Assembly (NCBI GenBank): GCA_958496175.1
Contig: OY292277.1
Coordinates: 23,826,282 to 23,890,281, forward strand
Length of the DNA stretch: 64,000 nt
Direction of reading: 5' to 3'
DNA from: Sisyra terminalis
Taxonomy: Eukaryota; Arthropoda; Insecta; Neuroptera; Sisyridae
Shown: positions 25,801 through 37,512 of the stretch, in pieces
How positions within the stretch are numbered: the first letter of the stretch is position 1
Layout of the letters: every line of letters starts with the position of its first letter
Notes under the pieces: generated by a model
Told to the model about the DNA's origin: nothing
Databases searched by the model: none
Seen by the model: the letters and a program-made list of their open reading frames with translations, nothing else
Made by a program: the position numbers and the translations under genes

Positions 25801-28800
25801 CTTCAGGGGCTCGGTGAGTCAGCCTCGCGGGTTCGGCGGAGGTTAAGACACACGCCCGGCTCATACTTTTAAATATAACTTTGTATAAATATTAACTGGT
25901 GGGGCTCATTACCTCAAACAAGGTTAAGAACTACTGTTGAGCTACATCGACTCATGTCGAAAAGATCGAAAACGAATATCAGATCAATAATCAATAATTA
26001 GAAAATCAAAAATTGTCATATAAATTGTCCTTGAAATGGACTTAGACCAATGTCAAAATAAAAGACTCAATTAATCATTAAATTACATTTAAAATATAAA
26101 TTTATTATTTAAGTGTTTGTCGCATCAATGTGCACCTTTTAGTATACAATGCATTTAAAATCTGTATAATATTTTAAATTTTGTATCTTGCGTTATTCTA
26201 AAAATTTGATAACACTTGTATAATATCAAATTCTTTTTGATAAAATCCAAAAATCGATGATATAATGCATACTGTCAAGGTTGTCGTTAACGAGTCAACT
26301 AAGCACAAAGCAAAATAAAATTATGGCGTAATTTGTATAAATTTGGGGTCTGTTTTTTCAGTCATGGATAAATAGACCATATATGGTATTTAAAGGAGCT
26401 ACTTAATAAATAAAAAATTATTTGTTAGATAAATAACATAGACAAAAATCACTATTTTTATTTGAAAATATGTACGTTTTTTCCATTCTCTGGATAAATT
26501 TTTATCTAGAAGATTAATATCTTTTATCTATATATGAAAATATTGTCTCTTAGTAGTATTAGGTATAAAAAAATAATTAAAATTTTTATTTTTAATAATT
26601 ATAACTTTTCTACGTACAAGTTGAATTTGGCGAGCACTTCTTCGTTAATTCCTTAAAGTAAAGGGTCATAATAACGACAATTACTATAGTATTATAAATA
26701 GTGTTGTATACTTTTAAAAGTTCTAATCATAAGGTTGGAGTTAGACGAAAGATGTTCCGGAACTTTCTCTGAAAGATTCTAATTTGGAATAGAAAGAGAT
26801 GGAAAAATAGATCGTTCGAGAACTATCAAGAAGCTTCCACAAAGAGCAGATTGGTATATAAAACGTGATTGACAATCGACAAAAAAAATAAAAGCAGTTA
26901 CCAGTATAGTAAAACAATTCCGAGTTACAGTTCGAAATAAATCGCGACCGACAACCGAAATAATAAACGTATGTGTAATAAAATAAAAGGTGTTATTGTT
27001 ATGTCCTGCAACACAAATACAAATGAGCCCGTCAAACTTTGTATATATAGTAAATATAGTCAAAATATATAATAAATAAATATAGTAAAAAAAACGTAAC
27101 AATAGGATTCGAGCATGACACAAAGGCACCGTTACTACCTAAGCACTCTCTAGTATTAAGTCGTCAAATAAATTGGGGTTAACAAAATTTTCCCTTGACT
27201 ATCCTGTAATTAAAATTGTATTTATAAGTTTCATCTATTTGTACCTTTTGCATCATATTATGAATTATTATGAACATCTAAAAATACAACAAATATTTTT
27301 CAGCTATGATCGCTATGGTAATAATTAAATTACCCACTTATAACTACTTATTTGTTACTTTAATAAAACTCCTAAAAAAGTAAAATTATATTTTTCATCA
27401 GGTTGGTCATTAAGTTTTGGTGCACAATTCCCATTATACTAACTTTAATTACGGTTCATAAATTTCTCAATACAAATTAATAATTAAGCATTTTTTTTTC
27501 AAAAGAAGTTATTGTGCTAAAATAAAACATTAAAAGTTAATTAAAATGGAAAAAATTTGTTTACTTTAAAAAAAGTATTTATGAAAGTGTTTTCTTAGTG
27601 ACTAATGACAAATCTATAATTAGTTCCTTTCAAAACTGTTTGAATATTTATTTCTCATAAAATTTTAATAACGTATTTATTTTCAATCCTTAAATTGTTT
27701 GGGTTAATACTACTAAATCACTGATTAAAATCACATACAGTAAGTGATAGTGTATGTAACGTAAAAAATGAGAAGAAAATATTTTACTATTATAATCTTT
27801 TCGTATCACAATTTGGTGAGATAAATATATACCTGAGTAAATTGAATGTTTTCTTACAATAAATGATCATATAACTTTTAATTTCACAAGTACTACCATA
27901 AAAAATTGAGCAATTTAGATTTCTGGGTTTATCAAAATTCTATTTCTTGAAAATGTTAAATTTATAATAAGTACATAATATCGTGACTGAAATACATTAG
28001 ATCGAGATTTTTTGGATTTTGAACTATTCGAATAAAAAAAAAATTCTACTAATAAAACCCATTAAGCTATACTTTAATATATTTTTTTTCAAAACTCTAT
28101 ACTCCCTAGTAAGAACTGTTTTAAAAATTTATTCCGTCCTCAATTTATTACAGTAAGACCCAGTGAGTGTTTCAAGAACTAATTTGTATTCGACTGTTTC
28201 CCATTTTTAAGTTGAAATACAGTTAGTATTTTGTAATATTATTTCAAATATAATTTGAAATAAATAAAGTATAGATACCAGGAGTCCGAACGCAATGTTA
28301 AAAAAATGGCACAAATTTGGGGTCCAGTACCGGTAGAGCGCGCAACACTTCTTAGAGTACGAGTTTGAATCATTACGCGGGAAATGTTTTTATTAACAAA
28401 TGGCATTACCACATCTTGACACATTTCCCATTATGGATTGCAAGATTTGAATATCTTCATAAAACCTTTAGTACGTTAAGCAACCTTGCGCTGTAAGTGA
28501 CAGAAAAGAAAACTATGATCTAGGTCGGGTTTTGTGTACATGAATTTGGTGAAAAAGCCTATTCCGTTCGGACTCCTGATACCTATACTCGGTGGTCTAA
28601 AGCTAAAGAATTTCACGAAAAAAGGGATAGCTTTTTTCAAACCATATTTTAAGGATTGCAAATCCAGCAGCTATATTATTTTCTCGATAGGTGTAAAAAG
28701 AAAAAAAGAGACTAAAAGTAAGCTGTGGTTGTTTCTGCCATGCAATATAACTTATGTACCATAATTAAACGAGAACATATTAAACGAGAACATATTAAAC

Positions 28801-31800
28801 GAGAACGGCAGAAAATAGTAATAGAAGTCACAATTTAAATCTCATTTTTTTTCCTACATCGTCTCTTTTATCTCATTTTACCGAAAGTGAAATATGGCCG
28901 CCAAAGTTCTATCCTGAAAATATCTGAAAGAAGGACTTGATATTCATTTTTTCATGGTTTGCAAGTAAAGCATTTTTTTAGTCATTCCTTTTTTAAAATC
29001 CTTCAAAATTGAGTTGTTTTGTAAAAAAATAATTGTGTTATGTGCTGTTTTACGTTGAATTTTGAAAAGTTTCCCTTTACCGACACAATTCAGGTCGTGC
29101 AAATGATAGCAGAAGAAAAAAAGAGAAAAAGTAACTATTATATACTTAATTCTCAAAAACAAATTCCTCTTTTTTAAATTCCGTTGGCCATTTTGTACTT
29201 TTCTGCACTTTTTTCCGTTTTATGTATGACCATTGTTGGATTATTCTTATACAATTTGATCACCCATAAAAAATTGTCTTTGAATTCGATTCTTTGTGTA
29301 CAGTGGTGGGGCGGTATCAAAAAGTAAGGCCTTTTGCAATGTATCTCTTTCGATTTTTCCCATAGTTTTCTGTATGGATTATGAATTTCAAAACTGTAAT
29401 ACCTAAATTTCTTTATCATTTTCCAAGGAGTATTTTCAGAACTAAATGTAATTATTTTTCCCCTTTTCTTCCTCTATTATGAATTTTTCATGATCTAAAT
29501 TGTTTGGTAAAAGGCAACTTTATAATACTAAATAATGCAATAGCTCCTAGAGAAAGGCATATTGTTTACGTTGAGAATCTATTTAAATTTTTAACTTACC
29601 AGTGTATAATCTATCTATCTTCTATTATTATAAAGAGGAAAGATTTGATTGTTTGTTTGCTTTGAATAGTCTCCGAAACTACTTGACCGATTTGAAAAAT
29701 TCTTTCACTGTTGGGAAGCTACACTATTTCCGGTGAACATAGGCTATATTAAATTTTCAAAAAAGTTAGGGATCCACACTAAAACTTCAATAATCTAACC
29801 CAAGGTCTGAAAAAATTATCAAAAAACATTCTTTTATCGCGTGCGCTGCGAAAACTATTGGTTATAGAACAAAATAATGTAGTACGATTTTGTAGAACAT
29901 ATCATTATCAACAAAAAATAAAGCGACAGCATATGTCTAACTATTATAGTTATGTCACAACAAGTGTTTTTTCATTTTAAAAAATATATATACATGCCAC
30001 CGCTATAAAACCTCTTTTATTTATACTTTGGGATTAATCCATATCAAAATAAATTACTTCACATTTAAGTTTGCTTCAATGCCATTATATAACTTTTTGA
30101 GTTATTCAATTTGAACATTCCATTCGAAAGATATCACAAGTTTAAAAATGTAACTTATTTGAAAAATGAAAAATGTTAAAATACAAAAACGTGCCTTTTT
30201 GAAATGTAAATGTTTTTATACATAATAAACACTTAATGTAATTATACGTAAATAGCGCATTTGCTTACGTATCTGACATTCTTATACTCACAATATAAGA
30301 GACCTGGGTTCGAATCTCCCAGTAAACTTTTTTTTTATTTTTTTTTTACAAATTTGTTGAAAATAAATCCTTAGGGTTGCTCAATAAGGAAATATTAAAG
30401 AAAAAAAAGTAATTGTAGTAGTAATAATAATAATAGTAATAAACCTTCAAATAAATACGTTTTTAAAACCGTGCATATATAAAATCGTGTATTTATATAC
30501 CCCCTCTGACTGATGAAATTTTAATATTCGGTGTATTCCTTATAAGAAGTAGGCATGTGAAAATATTTTTTTTTTTGATAATTTCTACCCTAAAAGAGTG
30601 AATTGGGGTGATTAAGTTTATATGAGAAAAAGTTAATCAACAATCAAAATTTTGAATTTAATAAGTGTTATTAATAAATAAATCATGAATTAATAATAAA
30701 TAAAAATAATAATAAATAACGTCGTTTCACTTAATTAGTATAAAAGTTTGTGTAGTAGGTACTTATACCAAATAACAAAGAGGCGGTTTTAATTTTTGTA
30801 TGTTTTTCAACAATCAAACTTTTTAAAATCTAATTTTTTGAACCAATGATTGTGACCTGGAGCAATTATATATTCTCCTGAAAAGCATTAAGGGAGCAAT
30901 TTTTTGTCATATATTTCATTATCATCAATAAATATATAAAATCTTCCATACTAACTTTTCTACGGTTTTTAAAACCAATTATTGTTATTGAATATAAATA
31001 AAATATTCAATTTTACTTCCACGCTTTCCACCTATTTCCAACAATTTTGTTTATACAACATCCAAATGTGCGAAATTGAATTGCTTTTTAATCATAATTA
31101 AAATATAAAAGGTCATATTTTTTTTCGTTTGACATTGTATTTTCAAATATAAATGCATATTTGTGTCGATGAAATTTGGAAAAAGTGTTTTCCTTATAGG
31201 ATGCCGTTGTATAAGATATATAATAAGAAAGTTATATAATATATATAATTATTTAATAAGTTATATAATAAGAAAGGGTTTTCGATAATTCTACCTAAGT
31301 TTGTGGCTAAGTGGCTAAGTTTGTACGCCATAACGTCTTATAAACAATCGAAATTTCAAATTTCATAATCAAAGTCCGTTAAAGGAGAAACGTTATAACT
31401 GCTTAATATAAAACAAACTTGGTTTATTATTAGAAATAAAAACTTGGGGTCTGCTTAAAAATTTAAACTGATAAATATATCTAAAAAAGGTTAAGTTAAG
31501 TTTATAAGTGAGCTTTAAGGTTTTTGGCTTTCACATATTGTAAACCTGAAAATCTGAAATAATTACATTAGTGAGCGAGAATTTCGGCGTTGAAATTCGG
31601 CGAACTAAAAGAAAATACTTACCGACATTTTCACGGTAAACCATAATGATAAAAGAAATTTAAAATGCTCTTCCAGAACAAACGGCATACGCCAAATCGT
31701 TTATGGTGAACTCTAGACTATCCAATATGGTTTAATTATATAGTTGAATTTCAGATATTTAATAATAAGTGTATAGATACATAATGGTTATACTTGATTA

Positions 31801-34800
31801 TGGAAGAACTGGGTTTCGTGCCATTGTACAAATTTCAATTTCGCGGTTGTGTTGTACATTGCAATAGTGTAATAATTTTTGGAAAAAAGTTCATTCGGGA
31901 ATCGAAACAGTGAGATGAGATTCTTACTATAATTCAAAAATCTAGGCCCTTAATTTATTTCTGTTATTTTGACGCGAGTATTTTGATAACTTTCGACTTT
32001 TTTACTCATAATTAAGGCCGACTTTATTGAATTAGGCGATATTTTTTATTTATGTATAGATGCTGATTGATTTACGGATTATTTGGTTGACGGTAGGTAT
32101 ACCTACCGTAGGTATACGCAATAGACATACTCTTTTTAGATATTTAAAATATTTTTTGAAAACTATTGATTATTACATAGAACTACGAGTATTTTATTCT
32201 TTGTAACACTTTATTAAATGTGTCTTTTTAAAGTTGACAAAATAGTGTTTTTAAGTATGGTTATGTTTTTCGTAAAAGAAATAAGAAAGATAACAATTTT
32301 CATATACCACTACAAATAGCAAATTTGAAAAGAAAATATAATCTTCACCTACGTTACGCAGACGAAGTTGCGGGGCTCAGCTAGTAAATCTATAAAATAT
32401 TTACTATTATTAACTATTTTTATCTTTTATAAACATTTCATTTATCATATTTCTTAAAAAGGAAAATAAAAGTTAACTTTTAAGTACCTATACTATAAAA
32501 ACCAAGATAAAACCACCAGAAAATTATTATGTTAACACAAAAAATATATTCTTAAAAATTCTGAATGGTATAATTAAAATTTAGGTTTAATAAATGAAAA
32601 ATTTTTGCAATTTATTCACAAAATTTTAATCTTTATGACATTAACTTTGAAAACCTAAGAAAACCGGAAAATATCTCAGAATTTGATAATCACTTAATAT
32701 CAAAGAAAAATTTAATAGCTATATGAAGTTGTTCCATTATATTTTATTTTACAGGTCTTAAACGTTTAAAATTGCATTTTACGTCTTTTTTACAACCAAT
32801 TATTAAATTTATGACAATGACTTTATTTTCTAACTACCTAATAGAATTTCTTAACAATTTTGTTGTTCATTGAAAAAAAATTTTAAATTTCTTAATTTCA
32901 TACTTCTAAAATAAATCATAGATAATAAAATGTACACTTATGAAATTATTTGTATCTTTAATTTATTAAAAAAACGTTTAATTTCCTCAATTTAGGAAAA
33001 GAATTTAGATAAATAATGTATGAAGCAAATCCTATTTACAAGTCATTGATCAATGAATATTCGAAACAAAACTTTTGACCTTATTAATAGAGCCAAACAA
33101 AAATTAATGAATCGATATCATTATAATTGATGTAGATATACGAAATGTTAATGATCTTTTGCTACTTAGTTTAAATTCTAGTTTGATAGTTTGAAAATTT
33201 GATTTGGCCCATTAAAGCTTCAAGTTACTTTGGCGATTTAATTATAAACTTCTTGCATACGAAATAAGTTTAATGAACAGTCATAAAATAATTTAAAGGA
33301 GAAGGTAATAATAAGTTAATTCGGAAAGTACTCTAAGAATTTTCGTTAAAATGTATAATTAAACTCAAAAATGAAGAGCTATTTGTATGAGAGAAAAAAT
33401 ATAGTTTTATATCTTAATAAAATGTTGAATTTGTTTAAGATATTAATAATATTTTATAAAGAAATGTAGCTTTAGGAAAGTTATTCGAATTCAATTGTTC
33501 AAAAATCAATTATTCGACTCCTATTTATTCGAAAAGTTTTGCATGAATTTTGAATATTTAAATAGTCTCAATCAACAAAACTAAATATAATGTACCGTGA
33601 TTGTACAATACATGTATTAGATAGTGTGTTTGTATCCAATATGAAGATTATCTTTTAGTAGGTGAATTACTTAAAACAGCAGTTTTTCTCTCTTATAAAG
33701 TTTCAAAATTTCGACATATAACTTTGATAAACATACCGTTGATTCATAAAAAAAATCAAAAAATTGAGTCTGAAACAATCATACACGCTTTTTCTTAGAC
33801 ATGTTTCACACACGCTCGGTTGATTATATTTCGTTTATTTTAATGAAAACATCAAACTTTTTTTAATCACGAAGTTAGAACAGTGATTTCCCTACTATTA
33901 GATTTTTACTAGATTTTTTTTCTTTTTTAAATTAGAATAAAGACCTGATGGTGCACCTGATCGTTGCATTAATTTCGTGTTGGTTAAAAAAAATGAATAT
34001 ATCTTCTGCATTATTATTTCTATATATGAAACAAATACACCACTTGTGTATAAAATAGCCCTTACAAATTTCAGTACTTAACTAAAAGAATAACTGATAA
34101 CGGTAAATAATGTCAAAAAATAAAACACATCAATCAATACGTAAATTATCAAGTTTTTAATTTTCTGCATTTCAAAAGTTCCCCGGTAAATTTATCTTTA
34201 ACGAATTTTTAAGGAAAAAGATTGAAAGAACAGTTTAACTGTTCACGTTAATAAAAAAAATGCAAAAAGTTTAAAAGGTATTTTTCAGTGAATAATTAAT
34301 TAAGTGAAGTGTTACATCCGATTATCCAACTAAAACCAAAACCTTATTATTGATTTTCTAATAATGTTCATCATTATATTCCAATAGATGTCTGTTTTTG
34401 GTACTTTGAATGGTAACAGGATTAATTAAAAGAAGAGGAGTCAATAATAAAAAATCTCAACCCTAGCGAATTAAAAATGTACACTTTGAATATATAGCGC
34501 CAGAATACGTTAAAACTACCGCTAATAACTCGGAGAGATCATCATTACTCCGATAAGGTCGAGAAATTTTCGGTCGGAAATCTGCCACTTTCTTCTGTTA
34601 ATCCTGTTATTATTTCTCATGTACAAAGAAGTGTATCAATGTATAGATCAGGAATTGCCAAACCGATCGCGCTCGATTAATCGATTGTAATAAGCGATAA
34701 AAAGTCCATAACCATGTAATGTGTATGTGCAGTTGAGCATGGTAATACTCAATTTTTGAGATGGCTTAAGTCAGCTATATCTTTATGGTTTAAGCCAAAA

Positions 34801-37512
34801 ATAATAATTTATTGTCTTTTCGTTCTACATCAAGATTTTTCATAAAAATGAACACCATTCCAGACAAATGGTAACTAATTTCTAAACATTTTATATCCAT
34901 GTTGATAGATTGATTTAAATCAAAAGATGCTGTGAACTACGAGTTGGACATTTCCAACTTCCTATCACTTTCTATAAGGTCAATGTAAAAAGATTACATA
35001 GGAGAGGTTACGAAACTTAGTACATACATGATATAATGATATAAAAAGTAACTAAAAAGTATCTTTTTAAGTATCTTAAAAAGTAACTTAAGAAAAGTAT
35101 TTAAGTTCTTTTTTTAGAGTAATTAGATACTCAAACTTACTTTGGATACTTTTCAATAAAGTAATTTATCTAATTATCGAAGTATCTTTGACAGCTCTGT
35201 TTGTGATAAGACATAGATCTCATGTAGACAAAAGTAAACTACTACTGATATAAACCATGAACTATATAAATTATATATTACTGTTTCCTTACCTTTTTGT
35301 TATGTCCCAATTAAACAACTCTAAAATATTTATTCTTGGGATCAGAGCTGTTAAAGATACTTGGGGGAAGTATCTACTTCTTAGATAAGTTATTTTTTTT
35401 AAAAAATGTCTTTTTAAAAATTTTTAAAAAAATAACTTAAATACTCATCTTATGAAATTTAAAAGTTACTTAAGAAATTTTTTAGTTACTTTTTATACAA
35501 GGTAAGTACTAAATTTCGTAATGTATAAGATAAAGTTGTTAGGTAATCAGATGATATATTTCTTCTCTTTACTAATTTAGTAAAAAGAAAGTATACATAT
35601 CTAATCCTCTGTAAACCCAACAAACTTTGAAAATGACGGAAGATTAATATAGGAGGTAGAAAGTGAATATTATAGCACAAAATAAAATAAAACTTTGTAC
35701 CTAATATCTCGGTGTCTACGTTACTTTTCGATATCTAAGATAATAATTACTGTTTTTCAAAAATAAAGAAACTAAGACACAGTATCTTAGATACTTTAAA
35801 GTAACGAAGCTACTTCAAAGTAACTAAGATACTTTTTTTCGAAAGCTCTGCTAAGGATATGGGAGGTGGATTTACCAAAACTCAAACTGAAGATTTTAAA
35901 TTTGATTTTCGGGAGTCGAAATTAATTCGGGAGTCGACATATTATTAAGAAATCAGTCCCTTAAAATAGTTAAATATAATATATAGAAAATATATGAAAC
36001 AATAATTTAATAAAAACATATGAATTGATTTGGGTGACTCGGACAATAGTAAATCGTTTTCTACTAATAAAATTTGGTATCTTTACTTTCTATTACCCTC
36101 CGACTTCAAAATATTCAAAGCCGAAGTTAGAGTTGAAAGTACAAAATTATCCGGAAGTTCCGACTTTTCGGAGTCGGAATCGAAGCTTCGGAACATGTCT
36201 AGTTTATATCCCCCCATATATACATAAAGATTCTGAGAATTACTACATGATAAATTTAAATAAATTCGTTTGTGCACTACTATCCTTTACTACCAAATTG
36301 CTTCTTTCTAGAGCAGTGGCTCCCAACCAATTTTGAGCCATGCCCCACCTAAGAATTTCTAAAATCCTGATCTCCCCGTGATATTTAAACTTTATTATCC
36401 AAAATTTTACGATTATTCACCTGAGGAAGCTCAAAAGACCATTAATTTGGTATCTAATCAAGCTTCCAAAGAATAAGTCATCCATAAATGAGAAAAATAA
36501 AAAATCAACGAACAGTTAAATAAATAAAGTTTCCAAACATATAATAGAGAATTGAAATGCAGAAATACCAAATATTTGAATGAAACATAATTCTGAAATG
36601 AATGAAAATCAATTTACTGTTAATCATTCATTCTCGAATTACCCCATAGTCTTTCGTATAATTAGCCGAAGGGTGTACGTCCTACTCATGACCCACCAAA
36701 TTATTACCATGCCCCACCGGTGGAACCTGCGCCCCACGTTGGGAATCACGGTTCTAGAGTGTAGGCCCTACGTTGAGATGCATGAATATATATGGACTAT
36801 ATAATGTAGTAATATATAACATTGTGTAAAGAAAAATATATCTCCTAAGCCTTGACACTACTAATATATTTATTTTTTTGGTCGGATTTTACTAAGCCTA
36901 AATTCTAGATAGCTAATTAATAATTATTAAAAATAAAGACAAAGACTAATTCTGTAAGATTATATATAATAGGATTTTTGTGTCGCTGATTTAAAGAAAT
37001 GGTTTTCGATTTCCCTATAGCAATCACTTCCTGGCTTCTTTTAATTGCTAATATTCGACAAGTGAATATTATTATAATTAAATGTAACTTACTGGCTGTA
37101 CACATTGCAAAAAGCATTTGCATCGAATCGAAAAAGAAAAACATCACAAGCAACGAAATCGAAGCGCCCAACGGTAGACATAGTGCTTGCAATGTATCCA
37201 AAGTTTGAACATCTGTAAAATATATCAGTTATGTATTGAAATTTAGAAAATAATTTGATCAGTATTACTCTGTTCGCCTTGATTTTGTGAATTTGTCGTT
37301 GTGAGTCCTGTCAGGCTGTTCGTTTGTCGTTCCTTTTCTTGTCGTTCTCGGGCTTCTTGTTCCATGTTCAGACTCCGGAACGAACCGTAGACGATCAAGA
37401 GCATGGAAATAAGGAAAGTCGAGACTCTTGAAGAGTCCATAATGGAATAGGCCCATTGGTATTCGACGTTAGCTTGAGCGGCAGCTCCTGCGGGGCCCGC
37501 GGCTGCAGACAT
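22840..37512 (-). CDS. SPPL3: Signal peptide peptidase-like 3 (SPPL3), complete
   Basis: Multipass GxGD intramembrane aspartyl protease; family members act in the Golgi and shed type II membrane proteins such as glycosyltransferases. Coding exons: 37269-37512, 37093-37212, 22962-23719 and 22840-22908. They splice in frame to 396 residues plus TGA (human 384). Active-site motifs are all present: YD with D218 in [14 protein letters not shown] with D289, and the PAL motif at about 354-356 in QPALLYLVP. Exon 1 gives the first membrane segment (about 31-45, [15 protein letters not shown]) after an alanine-rich N-terminus, then a Gln/Asn/Thr-rich loop. Exon 2 supplies the second membrane segment. 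The very C-terminus ([11 protein letters not shown] ... KYLEV) is a separate 69-base exon. Intron 2 is 13.4 kb, while introns 1 and 3 are 56 and 53 bases. Confidence 0.97.
24261..24679. mobile_element. hAT-like element with ATCGAT-rich subterminal repeats
   Basis: The ends are TAGAGATGCAAATAATACAT (left) and, reverse-complemented, TAAGGATGCAACATCGCTAA (right). Repeated ATCGAT and CGATATATCG words lie inside both ends, as in hAT subterminal regions. A hairpin (ACGTCAG ... CTGACGG) lies near 24510-24540. The flanking 8-mers do not match, so the assignment is by TIR style only. Confidence 0.5.
24795..24955 (-). repeat. tRNA-derived SINE, best-preserved copy
   Basis: Read on the - strand, it starts CTACTAGTGGTCGAGTGGTT, containing a pol III box A (TGGTCGAGTGG). 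Next comes GCTCTAAAACTAGTAGGTGC and box B (GGTTCGAATCT). A 90-base unrelated body follows, including AACCCTAGAGTCGCCGAAGA, then GTAAATAAC. Box A, box B and tRNA-like spacing define a SINE head. Other copies: 11413, 12757, 18268, 39021, 39393 and 39950. Confidence 0.75.
25772..25936. mobile_element. Short hAT-like MITE
   Basis: The left end reads CCGTGGTTCTTAACCTGGGT and the right end AGGTTAAGAACTACTG. The internal GGCTCGGTGAGTCAG is shared with the element at 44717-44954, so both belong to one family. No matching target duplication was found. Confidence 0.65.
26753..27121 (+). promoter_or_regulatory. Heat-shock-like promoter or solo LTR
   Basis: There are two arrays of heat-shock elements: TTCCGGAACTTTC (26755-26767, three perfect pentamers) and 26815-26837, five alternating pentamers with one mismatch (ATC for TTC in the middle). 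A TATA box (TATATAAAA, 26855-26863) follows 17 bases later. Downstream are AATAAA words near 26936 and 26980 and a 30-odd-codon ATG frame at about 26969. The segment begins TGTTCC and could end GTAACA (27104) or GACACA (27121), so a solo LTR with U3/R/U5 layout is an equally good reading; a clean target duplication was not found. It lies in SPPL3 intron 2, on the opposite strand to SPPL3, with no protein-coding exon recognised downstream. Confidence 0.5.
28268..28589. mobile_element. TIR element carrying tRNA-like sequence
   Basis: Terminal inverted repeats of about 29 bases: left AGTATAGATACCAGGAGTCC, right (reverse-complemented) AGTATAGGTATCAGGAGTCC, both followed by GAACG. Inside, 28321-28380 resembles a tRNA: D-arm-like CCGGTAGAGCGCGCAAC, then GAGTTTGAATC as a decayed box B. 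No reading frame. Superfamily unknown. Confidence 0.65.
28764..28806. repeat. 15-base tandem repeat, three units
   Basis: ATTAAACGAGAACAT occurs three times head to tail (28764, 28779, 28794); the last unit ends differently. The perfect identity suggests recent replication slippage. Confidence 0.9.
30250..30328 (+). repeat. tRNA-like (pseudo-tRNA) segment with T-run
   Basis: TAGCGCATTTGCTTACG looks like a D-arm region and GGGTTCGAATCTCCCAG looks like a T-arm with box B. A long T-run follows (pol III terminator-like). The arms do not fold into a full cloverleaf, so it is not called a tRNA gene; a tRNA-derived repeat is more likely. Confidence 0.4.
32090..32109. repeat. Perfect 20-base palindrome
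   Basis: ACGGTAGGTATACCTACCGT equals its own reverse complement. It lies 275 bases from the Helitron 3' end; the short GTAGGTATAC word recurs just after it. Confidence 0.85.
34405..34615. repeat. Inverted repeat pair, possible MITE
   Basis: TAACAGGATTAATTAAAAGAAG near 34412 faces its near-complement (CTTCTGTTAATCCTGTTA) near 34593. The arms are about 25 bases. The interior is less AT-rich than its surroundings. No target duplication or homologous copy in the window was recognised. Confidence 0.4.
35036..35857. mobile_element. Cluster of AAGTATCTT-rich inverted-repeat elements
   Basis: CAGAGCTGTTAAAGATACTT at about 35344 and its inverted counterpart at about 35832-35857 (AAGATACTTTTTTTCGAAAG, then CTCTG) bound one element of about 510 bases. 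A second copy of the end, AAGTATCTTTGACAGCTCTG, lies inverted near 35181-35201 and closes a shorter, AAAGTAACT-rich segment from about 35036. Repeated AGTAACT and AGTATCT words fill both. Superfamily not determined. Confidence 0.5.
36314..36751. mobile_element. hAT-type element with perfect 8-base target duplication
   Basis: The left TIR is CAGTGGCTCCCAACC and the right TIR GTTGGGAATCACGG. TTCTAGAG flanks both sides exactly (36306-36313 and 36752-36759). Subterminal ATGCCCCACC words mirror each other. At 438 bases with no transposase frame it is non-autonomous. It sits in SPPL3 intron 2 about 340 bases from exon 2. Confidence 0.8.

Larger units (their letters stand above)
29610..32384 (+). 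mobile_element. Helitron, non-autonomous (about 2.8 kb)
   Basis: The 5' end starts TCTATCTATCTTCTATTATT after a host A, followed by the AAGAGGAAAGATTTGATTG block common at insect Helitron starts. The 3' end has a G/C-rich tail, GACGAAGTTGCGGGGCTCAG, then CTAG before a host T. These ends fit Helitrons, which lack inverted repeats and insert between A and T. There is no Rep/helicase frame, so it cannot move itself. It may contain secondary insertions, including a tRNA-like segment at about 30250-30328 and microsatellite-like AT tracts. Confidence 0.7.

Noticed and set aside
26779..27129. 116-codon - strand open frame
   Set aside because: Antisense to the TATA/heat-shock-element segment, hydrophobic AT-rich composition, no family; best explained as chance within a solo LTR or promoter.
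30250..30328. True tRNA gene
   Set aside because: The box-B-like arm is present but the acceptor and anticodon arms do not pair; called a tRNA-like repeat instead.
36025..36336. 103-codon + strand frame upstream of the hAT element
   Set aside because: Runs into the hAT element end and overlaps repetitive GACTCCGA-type words; no family.
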